From positions 39,863 through 103,862 of the forward strand of contig JABVXU010000183.1 in assembly GCA_013365365.1 (NCBI GenBank): a stretch of 64,000 nucleotides of DNA, written 5' to 3'. Of this stretch, positions 12,470-26,000 are shown one piece after another. The stretch comes from Cruorifilaria tuberocauda (lineage: Eukaryota > Nematoda > Chromadorea > Rhabditida > Onchocercidae). The translations under genes were made by a program, and so were the position numbers. How positions within the stretch are numbered: position 1 is the stretch's first letter; each line of letters begins with the position of its first letter. Below the pieces are notes generated by a model, which was given only the letters and a program-made list of their open reading frames with translations, was not told the DNA's origin and made no database searches.

Positions 12470-15400
12470 ATGGGGAAACGATATTTTCACGCACAAAATT
12501 ACCGACGTTTGAAAGCAGAATGTATTCGTAAGAAACAACTTTTTGTGGATGTCCAATTTCCTCCTACCAACGATTCGTTATTTCTGGGACCGGTCAATCC
12601 AGAAATTAATATCATTTGGAAACGACCAGGTGTAAGCGATTTCTTTTTTTTTCACGCTTTCATCCATTCTTTTAAGAGCAAAGCAAACAGCTGAGCTGAG
12701 TGACTAAGATTCAAACATTATAGTCTGTACTGATTTTCATCATCTTAATTATCTAACATTTTGTAATATAACTTTGAGGGTCATCCAGCAGCTTTACTTA
12801 AGCACAGAACGATATTTTTAACAAAACTAACTCATATTTTAACTGTTAATTTTCAAATTAGTTGATTTTCGATAACTAATATTGACAAACATTCTTATCA
12901 AGAAAAATCAAGTTCGTGCGTTTAATGTGGATATAGAATAATAAGTATCGTTATAATCATCCTTCCTTGTTCCTGTTCTTCAAATTCCAGTTCCGTTTGG
13001 TTCATCCTATGTTTACGAGATGTAATTCATGATTTCATTGATCAGTGATCATTGCTTCAACTATTCCCTCGATCTTTTCGTGTTCCTCCGTGCTAATATT
13101 TCAATCTTCCCTTCAAATTATACGAAATCTGTTCACTTCGCTCTCGCTATTTACAATGTAATAGAGTAGCTTACTATTTCTACTGTGTACAGAAATTTGA
13201 TTTTGGCTGTGTAGACAATAATGTCGGCATTTATTTGTCGGTAACATTCTCGGAGACTCTTCTATCAAGAAGATTTTCAGGAAATTATTTTGATTGGAAA
13301 GAAATCAGGGAAGATCAGAGCGCTGCACAAGAAGCTCCACAATAATAGGTGTAATTTAGAAGTGTAACTTTAATAAATAACTGTAGATACAGATTCCTTG
13401 TAAAATGTTCCATCGTTGAGTATAGAATTCCACCACCAATTCAACAACTCTCAAACTATCTTACTCAGACAGTTGTTCCAGAGTTCTTCCTTACATTCTT
13501 TCCTTTTTTTCTCTCTATTCTTCTTTGCAGCATGTTTATCACTGTGCCATTTTCACTACTGAAGAAAGCTGAAACTAATAATGAGAGTGAACAAGGGAAG
13601 AATTTTTCAACTCTCATTTTCGTCTCCTTCATTGGCAGTTTCACTGATACATTCAGTGAAAGAAGCCATAACAGATTCGACTATCTTCATCAACATGTAT
13701 CTGTCTTTCCTGATGAACTGTGGCAACCGCATTGTCAGATTACTGACTGAAGTCGAAATGCTAACTCATAGTAATGAGTGATCTGTGTAGCAACTTGTAA
13801 TTACGAATTAGAATCGATTATTGTTCAGAAATTAGAAGAGTAGAGAGCAATGTTTTGAAACTGCATTAAAAAGTGATAAGTGACATAGCAATGCGCTATA
13901 GTTTACTACTTCATCTCGAATTTTTTCGTAAAAGTAGAGGAATAAAGTGGTGTGAGGACGAGAAAGTGGAGAGTAGAAGATGTGGAGTTGGTGAGAATTC
14001 AGAATCCGAATGCACCTCTGCTCTCTTCAACTTATTCAAGGGCTTGACATCGCTTCATGTCATCATAAAACCAAAATTTATTCACTTATTCTTCAAGCAT
14101 CTTAATTGATATAATTCAAAAGCTGAAGAGATTAGGAAGCGCGAGAAGAGGAAAGTGTGATATCAATCAAGATAGAAACAGATCTCAGTTCAAAGCTTGT
14201 TCATTTATTCTAGTTCGATACTGGAATTACAGGAGATTGTTGACAATCCACAGCTGTTTGTGGAGGGTGCCACGCCGAATGATGTAACTCAAGGTGTGCT
14301 CGGTAACTGTTGGTTTGTATCTGCCTGTTCCGCACTTACGCACAATCAAGCACTGCTCAAAAAAGTTTGTTTTCGAAGTTACCTAGCAAAAGAAAATGAG
14401 GGCCGCCACGGAAATGAACAATGATAGATGTTTAAATGTTAATATCGTGGCTAAACAGCTATGATATTAATAGGATGGTAATCTATTAAGGTTAAATGTG
14501 AAATAAATTCAGGTTGTACCGGATGCAATTGGACAAGAATGGACGGAGAGCAACAATTACTGTGGTATATTTCGCTTTTGCTTCTGGCGTTTCGGTAAAT
14601 GGATTGATATAGTTATTGATGATTTATTACCAACTCAAGATGGAAAGCTGTTATTCGCTCGATCGAAATCATCCAATGAATTTTGGAGTGCTTTGCTCGA
14701 AAAAGCTTTTGCCAAGTTTCTTTTTTTCTTCTTCGCAATAACGTAACAAATCATTTTCTTTGTGGTATTCCGAATTCCCCTTTCCCAACAGCAGTTCAAT
14801 GATTGTATGAAGTTTGAAATACAGTACATTTTTGATGGACGAGAAAGATTTCTAAATAAGTATCTACATAAATCAATTCAGTTCTAATTCGTCACAATAT
14901 TGTAATTCATGGATACAGTTATGATGATGGCTCGTGATAGTCAAAATTTGAAAGTTGAATTTTATATAAACACTTCTTACAGTAGTCAACGATTATTCTT
15001 TAAGAGTCATCATTGCCCATGTCCTCTTCACCCGTCTTTTAGAAAGTCCCTCAAAATTTAATCACTTCACAACACTCTGATGTCAAATTTTTCAACAGAA
15101 AAGAGAAATTCATACATGTCTGTTCCATCTGTGATTGAATTTTGGTAGAAAGTTTTATGCTTTTTATATCTTTTGCACTGCTTTGGCAGTAAATTGAAAT
15201 TTGGCAAAAAGTTCTGCGTTCTAGACTATACGGTTGTTATGAGAATTTGGTCGGTGGCCAGTTGGCTGATGCACTGGAAGATATATCAGGTGGTGTGGCA
15301 GAAACAATCATTGTCCAAAAGGAGCTGATGAATAATCAGACTGATTCTTCTGCAAAACTGTTTAATAGAATCAAAGAAGCTTTTGATCAACAGGCGCTCA

Positions 15401-18400
15401 TCGTCGCTGCAATCGCTGTACGCTCAATGTATGATAATGACTGTACTAACTGATATTGATTGAAATAGCAACCCAAAGCAACCTGATTAGATCAAGATTA
15501 GTAATTTTTTGCGAGTAAGAGTTACTGGGAGAGAAGAAGGAAAAGGTTGTAATTTAGATCGATCAACTGAATTTGCCAAAGAGTCCGAATTACTTGGGAA
15601 TAACAACATGAAGATAAAGGATTCTTTTTTGGTTATAGTTTTTAGTTATTTATGGATTAAGTTTGATAAAGTGCTCATTAGGAATATATATTCGAGACTA
15701 TCCAGAATCTGAAACATTCGTGAGATTAATTGGAAAAATAATGTTTCTATCATTGTTTCTAAGGAAAAAACTTCAGTTTCAGAAATATCAAATTTCTTCA
15801 TCAAAATTTACTATTGTTCATATCATGTGTTTAGTGAAAGTATTTTCTTTTCATCCTTTTCAACGAAAACTGAATAGTTTGAATTAATTATCTCATTTGA
15901 ATCAAAGCGTTATTAATAGTAAAGAATTTAATTTGATGAATTGTAGTACATTTTCATTTTGATATAATTTCTGTCTGTATAATCTAAGTAAGATGAAGAA
16001 GGTTCAAGTTCAATATCTTAATCGATTGAAGTTTTTTGAGATCATTAATTTGTTAAGGCTAAAAATAAAGAAGAGATTGAAGAAACCTTGGAATGTGGTC
16101 TAGTGAAGGGTCACGCATATGCGGTCACGGCAGTACGTTTCATCGAACTAAGCGCAAAAAGTCGTTCATTCTTATTTTTTACTACAGTGGATCGCAAAAT
16201 GATGATACGTTTGCAGAATCCATGGGGCGAAAAGGAGTGGAACGGTCCTTGGTCCGACGGATCCCAAGAATGGGAACAGGTAAGATTTTTCCAGCAAATT
16301 TCATGTTTTACACTCAACTTGGGGATAAATTGGACATTGAGCCATTTTCCAACTCATTTGATTTTTATGGTTTAGTGATAATTGACTTTTCAACAGTATA
16401 CCTTCCAACATTTTAAAAAATTCGAAATAAATGTCATTTTATATCTCAGTGTTGTTTAATGTATGCTTAACTGTTATTTCTTTTATTTAATTTAAGAGAT
16501 ATCTTCAAGAATTATTTATGAAATCACTTCGCTTTCAACAAGAGGAGTTCTTAGAAAAAATTATTTTAAGAAAAACAGAAAGAATTTTTTAGGTAACAGA
16601 TGCACATAAAAAGGAGCTTGATATTACGGTTGAGGAAGATGGCGAATTTTGGTACTCATTTTTATTTTTAATATCATTTGATTGCTTATTGATTATGAGC
16701 GCTCTCGGAGTACTATGGGAGTGTTTTTAAGCAAAGGAAACTTTTGATAAAGTATCTCGACTTGTTTGGAACTTTCCAATGGACATAAATGAATGGATGT
16801 TCAGGATATAACCAGGTTTGTAGGATGCCGTGGAATGAATTTATCCGTTATTTTACGGATCTCAGCGTATGTCAAACTTTCAATACCTCATTGTTCAACT
16901 TTGGCTCTAAATTTTATGAGTGGAAATTTTTCGGCGAGTGGAAATCAAATGGAGCGAAACAAGGAGCACGAAATGATCGAGCTGGTGGATGTATCAATTT
17001 TATGGCAACGTTTTGCTGCAATCCTCAGGTTTCACCGTTTTCTCCGAATTTAGTTGAATATAGAATATCAAGTCACCGATAGTTCAGTTAGGGCGCAGAT
17101 CAATGTACTTTTATTATGTGAAGAATCATTAGATTGATTCGTCTGATGGATGTTTCATTATTGGAAGAAGTATTATATTGGATTTATTTACTTTTTATTG
17201 AATTTACCATTAATATTAATTTTCAATATGAGCTGAAAACTTTAGTACATTCACAAACCAAATTTTTTTTATTTTTCAATAATCTGCGAAACAAAAATTT
17301 TTTTTGCATATCATTTTTATTCACGAATCCATTTCAGACTGATAGATGAAGAAATAAAATGAAGTCGGATTGCTGAATGCTACAATTTTTCTATTGAGAA
17401 CATTGCATGTTATAAAACATTACATGTTTCAGTACCGATTTGATGTCGATGTTGATGATTCTGAAGTACGATTCGCACTGACACAAAAAGTGAAAAATGA
17501 GGGTGAGAAAAATCATGAACCCCTAGTAACTGTTGGTATGCATCTGATGAGAGTAGAGGACAATCGCATCTACAGGATACATCAGGTTTGCTATTTTGCT
17601 ACTCCATACAAACTGTCTGTGATTGAAGTTGTAAAATCTTTAGGAATTATTCAATCGAAATTATGAAATCTTATTCCCTCACAAAAGCTTGAGATTGAAT
17701 CTTTATTGTTCAAAATTCGTTTCAAGCAACTGGTTGCGATGCAATGGAGAATGTATAATCTAAGATTATTTCAGTGAAGGATATATCAGTAATTTAAGTC
17801 TTTCAGGCATATGTCTGATTTTTTAACAATTCAGTGTTCAATGTAGCAACGTTCAGTTGATTTGAAAGATTAAGTAAATTTGCAAAAAAAGAATTTGTTT
17901 CCAGGCGATAAATCCAGAGGTAACATCAGATTATAAGTATGGTCGTTCAGTGTACTTACACTGTGAGAATTTGCGGCAAGGCCGTTATATTCTATTCCCG
18001 ACAACATTCGCACCCCGAGAATTTGCTAAATTTTTGCTTCGAATTTATTCGGAACGAAATATCGATCCTCGCGAACTCAAACAAGATGCACCTGGTCGAG
18101 GACTGTGTTCTTGTAAAAAAGTGAATTCTGTTACTCGAATTACTGTTGTTGGCGCGGAAGTGAATAACAAAAATGAGGGTTTGCTTTTAATCTTAATTCT
18201 TCAAGATAAATCGAAATCAACGAGTTTTCAAATTAGAAAGAATTTCAACTTATCAAGTCCCTTCTTATCACTTCGTTACTTCTTAAATTATTTAGATCCA
18301 GTTTTGATCTAGATGTTTGCAAATCGAAGAATCTTTGAATCCATGACTCAAAAATTTGCATCTTGCTCATTTCATTTCCCTCGTGAATTTCCTCTACCAT

Positions 18401-18963
18401 TTTCTCTATATATTTTTTATTTGCAAGTTTTCTACGTTATTTAATTTAGAGAGATTAGCTAACTTTTCTATTACTACAGCAGTACGCACGTATGTTGTCA
18501 TTAGTTGCGATAAGGAAGCGGTGCGAACGAGAACGGCTGAAGGTACCAAAGTCTTCTGGAATCAGTGCTTCATTTTTTTTAGGTTTGGCTTTTTTTCTAT
18601 GTCTATGTTTTTAATCAAATTTATAAGCATAAAACGTAAAAGAAGAAAGTTTATTTATTACATTTTCTGTTAATGACTGGTAAGAACTGTTTGAAATTTC
18701 AACAACTTACATCATATTTGTTGATATTAAGATAATTAATCACGATAATTTTTAATGAATTTAGGGGAGATACCACTTATAAGTTTTCACTAGAACTGGT
18801 GGAAGATCGAATAATTCATGACCGAACTTTGGGTGTAGCACATATTGTGGGAAATGTTGATAACGATACACAATCTCTGGAATACGATATTGTTGCTGGA
18901 AATCGTCCGGTTGCTACTCTAAGCGTCACCATACAATCCTATGATGATCCTATGTATTTATGA
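12470..18963 (+). CDS. tra-3: Calpain cysteine protease, TRA-3/CAPN5 type
   Basis: Eleven exons: 12470-12631, 14233-14364, 14513-14715, 15225-15417, 16058-16279, 16593-16651, 16824-17028, 17433-17585, 17905-18178, 18480-18582, 18765-18963; 1905 nt, 634 aa, close to human CAPN5 (640). The protease core has catalytic Cys about 80 in [15 protein letters not shown], His about 249 in [10 protein letters not shown] and Asn about 284 in [17 protein letters not shown]. The calpain beta-sandwich domain follows, with RGGGC-like AGGCINF and [18 protein letters not shown], then a C2 domain from about residue 528 in place of calmodulin-like EF-hands. That architecture defines the CAPN5/TRA-3 group. In C. 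elegans TRA-3 cleaves TRA-2A and promotes female somatic fate; the role here is inferred from family only. Another CAPN5-group calpain is possible if the genome has paralogues. The start is the second in-frame ATG; 12443 is an alternative. Confidence 0.93.
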
Positions 18964-19090
18964 TTAACCATGTTAGTTACTTATTTCTAGGACTAGAAGT
19001 GATTAATTCTCATCATTAATTGTGTGGTTATTAGAAGGAATTACTTTCGTTCTCACTACATATTTATTGGTAATATATTTTATTATAAAA

Positions 19091-19096
19091 AATAAA
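19091..19096 (+). promoter_or_regulatory. Poly(A) signal of calpain gene
   Basis: AATAAA about 128 bases past the calpain stop; a second AATAAA follows within 20 bases. Confidence 0.5.
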
Positions 19097-22000
19097 TATT
19101 TGAAATAAATATCTGACTGTGCCAGTTGATTGAAAATTTATTTGAAATGGTAGATGAAATAAAGGATTCACCTTGACTTCGGTGTTTTTCTTCTGACAAA
19201 TATGAAAACAAAGATTTGATTTATTTAATTGCTGCATTAATTTCGAAAGAGTTCCATTGAAGGTATGCATTGGAATGAAACATTTCCCAAAATGGTTTTC
19301 CATTACCGCTACCAAATTTTTTTCATAGTTTTTAAATATAGATGATGACGTATAATTGAGCATAAGAAGTCCATTATAGATATAATATAACTGTAATAAA
19401 TAGTTGTAGATTATTTCCTATAAAATCCTCTATCTCTTGCCACCCATTCGTTGGATGTAGATTCCTTTTATATTATATGTAACCGTTTTAAGATCAGTTT
19501 ATTACTGTCCAACCTTGATGATATCAAAAAACTTTTCAATATAAATTTATAAAGCAATGCGGGATGATAGACGGGACTTTATTCTGCACATCGTTCGTTA
19601 GCAGTGGAAGATGGGACGTGCACGCTAATTTTACAGACAAACTAATACCCATTTAATCTTTATTATTAAAATCAAAGTTACTGGTAATCAATTCATTAAA
19701 TAAAAAACAAGGCAATAATTTGCGAGAATATTTCATATTGCCATATGAAAAGGAACATTTCAAGATGCAATGTAAAGTTGAAAAAAGCTTACGACTATTC
19801 TCTGTTGCATTGATGAATGTTTTAACTGATAAGCGGGGATAATAGATCGCATGGGTTTATCAAATCTGATAATGTTGTATAAAGCGATAATTTCACGGTT
19901 CACATAAAGGCTTCCGAAAGTAGTGAACGCTTGAAACGATAAATTTTTTTCAACTTTCGAAAGTGAATTCTGTTATCTAATTGTCATCGATCGATGAAGG
20001 AATCCTTAGATGTTCACATCCAAATGTCACCTGTTAATGAAACGATGCTTTTAAAAGAGCAACGACATCACGTTGTCGAGCAGTTGTGAAATCGATTCAG
20101 CATTGAAGCTAATTAAATTCTTTATGCGATCTCATTTAGCCATTTTGTCCAACATTAATCCCATTGATACTGAAACAATTTTTGAACTTCAAATATCCCT
20201 TACTATGTTACAATAATTTAAAAAGCAAATTAAAACGTCAGATAATATTAATCGTTTCCAATGTATAGAATTATACATCAACCTTAGATGTTAGAAAGTA
20301 TCAGAAATGACATGATCATCATGATTTCTTTTGAAATGGTTCTTATGAAAATTCACTTGAATTGATTATTGCTAATGCTTCCAGTTTTTTGCTCATTAAA
20401 CCAGTGATCAATCTGATGACACGCACTGATATCATTGAATCTGAAAAGCCTTTCATAGAGTTAAGAAGCAAAGACTAACCAATTCTTTGCTTATTTGTTG
20501 GCACGAAAATCGTCGTCGGAACCCGTCGAACTGTTAATGCATGAGATATGTGAAAGACAAAAATTAGCCCTTTTGAATTGTACTCAAATTTAAAGCGAAG
20601 TAATCAGTTAAAAAAATAGTTTCAGTGAACACATATATTCCCTTCAGTGTTTGCTCCAACAGAACTTTGATTTTTTCGAAATGATCTTATCTGTAATCTT
20701 CGAATTAGTGAGGCGCGGGAACTTGTCGCTTCTTTTTCCTTCGACAATCAATTCAGAATTTCATTACCTCTCTTAAATAAAAACTTGAAGTAATTATGAT
20801 TGCATGGATTCCTTAATAATAATTTATATCAATGAATGATAACTTACAGCTCGCAGAAATGAATAAATAAATTTTTGAATTTAGCTAAAAATTTTTCAGC
20901 GAAACAACGAGAATATGAACGAGATAACTTCTTTGTCATGATTTTTTAGGCTGTCGCATTACTTATTGTTCTTCCCTTCCTTCAAAACAATTTGTAAGAA
21001 GTTGGTATGTCAACGGTTATAATTTCAAAAAACTTGTTCACTTCTGAAATCTTAAAGTATTCGATTCCTTCAAACAGCAAACAGAATTGGAAAAAAGTTT
21101 CAAGTCTTTCGTTGTAAAATTTTATTTTCTGGTAAAAATCAGTTCAGAATGGTATAGTTTTTAACTGTAACAAACATTTTTCCATTTTTCTGACTATTTG
21201 CGCCATACTATGAAGTTTTGTTTCTCTTTGTCAAGTATCCTCACATATCGGTGAGGATCAACCACTGACTTGAATTCGCTCCTGTGTCTGTCTGATTCAA
21301 GTTCTTATGCAATTCATAGTGGAATCAAGATAAATCGAGATAAATCCCATCAATCAATTTTGAAATTTCACACTTCCAACAATGAAGTCATGATCATTAA
21401 TTAGGGCAATGATGGTGATGAGATTGACGGGAATATATTCTGCGTTCATTAACGTAATCCAATTAACTTGTCACCTAATTTTATCCAATCGACCTTCTTG
21501 TCCCTCACCCACTACCTCTGATGTCCACTTCAGCAAGGCGACGAAGCTCTGTTGTCCGTCACTTCTTCCTCTAGCAGATTATTATGATGTGCTGACTTAC
21601 ACATCCGATAGTTTGTTTATCTCGCTATCACTTCTTATGAACGACCTCACTATTCTTTATATCATTTGACCCATAATTTCTTCTCTGCTTAAATAGGAGT
21701 CTTTCTCTGTCCACGATAGTTTCGATCTTTTATAACATTGAAGTGAAAAGATCCATGGATCAGGAACATCGATATCAAGTGGATTTCAGTCATCTCAATA
21801 AGCGAACGCCATTTAATTAACTGATGAATGAAGAGATTACTTTGTTTCATCTAAAATAAATATAATCCATTTGAATAACTTCATCTATTGATTAAAGAGA
21901 AAAAAATTCGCTTCTATTTTTTCAAAATTACCCATAACAAAACTGTATGCTCAGATCGGTCGTGAATTCCTAATTTCAGATTGGATTATCCGTCTCTCTA

Positions 22001-22171
22001 CGCGATTATTAGCATTCCTTAGAAAAAGTACTGAAATCCGGGTGCATTTGACTGCTTGAAAAAACGTCATTCAAAGAGAATAAATGAATTTAATTTATAA
22101 TATCTCGTCTCTCTCCCCTTTATACAACTTAAAAGCATCGGAGAAGCAATTGATACTGGCATGTAATTAAA

Positions 22172-22200
22172 CCACTCCCTCTCTCTCTCCCTCTCTATCT
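22172..22200. repeat. CT-rich low-complexity tract
   Basis: About 29 bases of almost pure C/T with CTCTCTCT runs. Simple sequence in intergenic DNA. Confidence 0.8.
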
Positions 22201-23068
22201 GATTTTGTCCATTTCAGACTTCATCCTTCACCGTTATACAATCAAACATCTGCCATTCTTTATTCCTTATCAACTGTCTATCGTCACTGATGAATTCAAA
22301 ATTCGTTTGAGGAAGGGGAAATCGGTTAATTTTTCTTAATATGAAATTTGCACTATTGTCTGAACTGATTGTTCGGTCAATTCGAATGCTTTGCTATGAA
22401 ATTTGTTTGATATATTTTGAGATCGCATTTGGATAGAGCAGTATCATTCAGTCATTAACAGTATCACTTAATCGAGAAAACTGAGAATGCTTTCATGAGT
22501 TTTGATTACTTATTGCTGACAAAATAACTTGTTGTTGATAAATGTTTATCACAGATGTGAAGGATAGATTTCGTTGGAGGAAGGGGTGGAGAGATGAAGT
22601 GGAATGTGAAGGAAAAGGCCAAGAAGAAATACGGTGGTGGAGTGGCCAAGGAAATAGACCTCCTTCAATTGTTTGTCTGCGCTGGCCATTCCACTCCATC
22701 TCAGTTGCATCGGCCAGCTCCGATGCTTGGCCAGTATTTCTGGACTGACAAACTATGCATTGACCTTGTTGAATTCTCACTAGAAAATTCCACTTTAGTA
22801 TCTGTTTTGAACTTTCAACTTTTTAGCTTTGTTATCCTTTTTTCTTCTTCCCAGAAATCACTGTGATTTGTGAATGAGATCAATTCTACGTTCTTTTAAA
22901 ACTGATATTAGTACTTTGCAAAAGTTCAGATCTGTTAACGAAATTTCACTTACTCCACTTCGATCCATTCATTTCAGTGGTATCGTGAAATCAGTGTGAT
23001 GATGCTAAGGGTCACCTTCTGCATATTTACTCTTCACCTTCATAACTGTTGATATTTCTATCCCTGTT

Positions 23069-26000
23069 ATGCTCCTTGCATTTCTATGTCTTATTTCAAT
23101 TTTATTCATACTGAATGATCGAGTAGTTTGTGCTGGTAGAATTGATCTGCCAAGCAATAATCTATCGGAAGAAATCATATTCCCCCGTGAAGTTCTTCTA
23201 TTCACCGCGGTATCCTTTCACAGTCCTCGAGCAAGTTTTATTCAAATTCGTCATATGAATCGTTCTCTCTGCTCATTAAATGCGATGGGATATGCAATAT
23301 TTCCGTGTAGATGCTTTGGATTTCCATCCGATCACTATGAACTGCTAATTGATAATATTTCAATCTTCAAATTTTCCGTTATCGTCGGGAAGAAGTTTTG
23401 GAAAATTCCAGAAAATCCAATCATTTGTCAACCACTGGTGATAGAATTCGATTCAAGCATTTTCTGTAGTGAGTTCAATTTGTCACTACATTTACAATAT
23501 GCTCCATCTACGATAGCGACTGGAAAAAGGAACGAATTAAAATTTAAGACTGAGAATGAAATGCCATTGGAAAGAAAAGTAATATTTCCTTGCTATCATT
23601 TATGCTTCCCGGGAATGTACAGAATTCTCATAATGAATGGTGGATGGACAGTACAGGTTAATGTGATTACTTTCTTCTCGTTTCTGTCATTATTTGTTCC
23701 TAAATTAATCAGCTCTTGAATTAATCATAAATTTGACGGACAACTGAAGAAACATGTGAAAATTTTCATCAACATATTCAGTATTTGGTTTGCCTTAAAC
23801 AAATTCATGAAAAATAGCATATTTTTGACTTATTTTAAACTTTCGAAAAATTATCACTGTTGCTTGTCATAAACATTAACATGAGTTTGTATATCCGTTT
23901 GGAATTGAAACTTGATTATCCGAATATTAAAACTTCGTAGAGGAAAAGAGAAAAGGCTTTTCATTTTCTCTTCAGAGGAAAAGAGAAAATGAAAAGCCTT
24001 CATTTAAGTGAAGTTGAAGAAAATGGGCTTCTGACTACCAGTGAATTTCGAAGGTTTTTAGTAAGTGCTCTCAGAGATTGATTTCTCCACGGATTTTCCC
24101 TTTTTATTTGCCTTTCCCGATCAGTTTCTTCTCGTACAGATATAAATCTTACAAAATTATTTCACTTCCAGCGATTTCCAAAGACAATTTTACATTACCG
24201 CCAAGTGCGCTGTTTGCTTTTCAATATACACATCCAAATTCTCATTTGAAATACGAAATAAGACGACGGAACACATTTGGTTCCCTTAAATATCTTTATT
24301 TATTTATACTGTTTAAAATTATTAAGCCGAACTACAGAACTAGTTTTTCTTGAAAATTTTTAATGTTACAGGTAATCAAAGCGATTAAGCTGCAGCAGAC
24401 GGATGAAATTTCAATAAGTCTACCAAGACCACATATCTTTCCTCGTTGCTTCGATCACTTGAAAATAACCTGGACTAATTTATCATGCCCAGTTCAGGAT
24501 TTAGAATTTAAAATGCGTGTTTTTGCTCTTCCGGAGGGTTCCAATTTCGAACAGTCATATTACATAGAAGAATACGATATTGGTTAGCATTTCTCAAAAT
24601 TCATAAGATTAAATTGGCTAAAGTTTTGATAAAACCATCCTTTTTTCTCCTATTTTTGTTTCACTCTTATGGATAACGAAGACAGACTTATTAAGTTTAT
24701 GCAAAAAATTTAATCGCATCGGAAAGCAGATGAAATCGGCCATGCGACACTGAAATTAGATTGGTGCTGACGAGTGCTGAGTCTTACCTGGTGAAGGACG
24801 GGAAGCCCACGAATTCTGCATTCAGGGGCTATTTAGAGATTAGCCTACTCCTGAAAGCATTTATTTCGAAGGAATAGAACCCTTGAAATGAGGCATTTAT
24901 CGCTTTTAATCCAAACAGAGAGTTCGATTGGCAGTCAGGGGAGAAAGGTAGCATACGCTTGAAAAGCTTTCAACAAAATGGCTAGACTTCACTCATTCAA
25001 GAAGTAATGATATTTCTGCACTCAGAGAAGGCCTCTGTTAATTTCCTTTCATTTATTTGATTAAATCTCTGAATCGATAAGCAAAGAGAGATCAGTTCTC
25101 ATAGGTTACGGTTAATTGCCCTTTTCTTCTCCCTTCTCACCAACATTTTAATCTTCGACTCTTTCCTATCCACTTGTTTTATTCTGATTTCGATGAATTT
25201 TCCTTAACAGTGCCAGCATCGATTTTTATTAATCGTAGCTTGAGGTAAAGCAAAGGTCGAAAGAATTGATAGGCTTTCCTTCATGAGTTAGGAGAGCCAT
25301 TTGAGTATAGTTCAAGAAATATTCAAACGTTCATCACTCGGAGGGCCACAATTTAGCAGACTACAAGTTATTCGACGTTGCATAAAACTAGAAAAGCTAA
25401 AGACGATTACAGAAAGAGATGACGGCAGAGTGCCGCCTCACTCGTCCAATTAAAATATTTAATTACAGTAGCAGAAAAAATTGGTTAATTTCATCTTTCA
25501 AGAATTATCACAAGAAGCACTCGAACTGCCGTGTTATCAGTTCGATATCATCTATGCGCAATTCTGTTTCGAAATCGTATCAGTGCAGAAATTCACCGCA
25601 CGTTTTAATGAATGGGCACGACGTTGCGTCTACACTGAAAATTGTTAGTTTTAACTTTTTGCTCCCTCCACTTCTTGTTCACTCTATACCATTCTCTGTG
25701 TTTCTTTATTGTTCATTTGACGCCTGCAAATTACTAGCTGTAACCTTACGCTCCACTCGATTATTAATATTTGTGATGAAGCGTCGATCTCCGATTCAAT
25801 TTCTGATATGAAGTGGTGTCGAAATAGCTACAAGATTCATTAGTTAATTTCAATGGCAACTTAATTGAAGTAAGGCCTCTATTTACGCCTTCTTCGATAT
25901 TCCATTGAAGTTTTCATTTCACATTCAATTCTTCTTAATTAATCACTAAATTTAATTGTATAATAATCGATTCTTGAAGTTGCTATATTTTTAAACTATT

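Larger units (their letters stand above)
18964..23068. other. Intergenic, 4.1 kb
   Basis: No exon set supported. Contains the calpain poly(A) signal at 19091, a CT-rich tract at 22172-22200, and a more GC-rich segment near 22560-22750 with overlapping open frames on both strands, just upstream of the TSP1 gene. Confidence 0.5.

Noticed and set aside
13532..14109. Several plus frames in calpain intron 1
   Set aside because: They do not match any calpain segment, and exon 1 joins exon 2 directly with correct family spacing.
24078..24353. 91-codon plus frame between TSP1-gene exons 1 and 2
   Set aside because: Joining it breaks phase with both neighbours, whereas exon 1 (ending 23656) and the exon at 24372 join directly in phase 0.
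25419..25811. 130-codon plus frame inside TSP1-gene intron 2
   Set aside because: Longest frame in the intron, but it has no domain likeness and inserting it disrupts the phase-1 join from 24582 to 27312.
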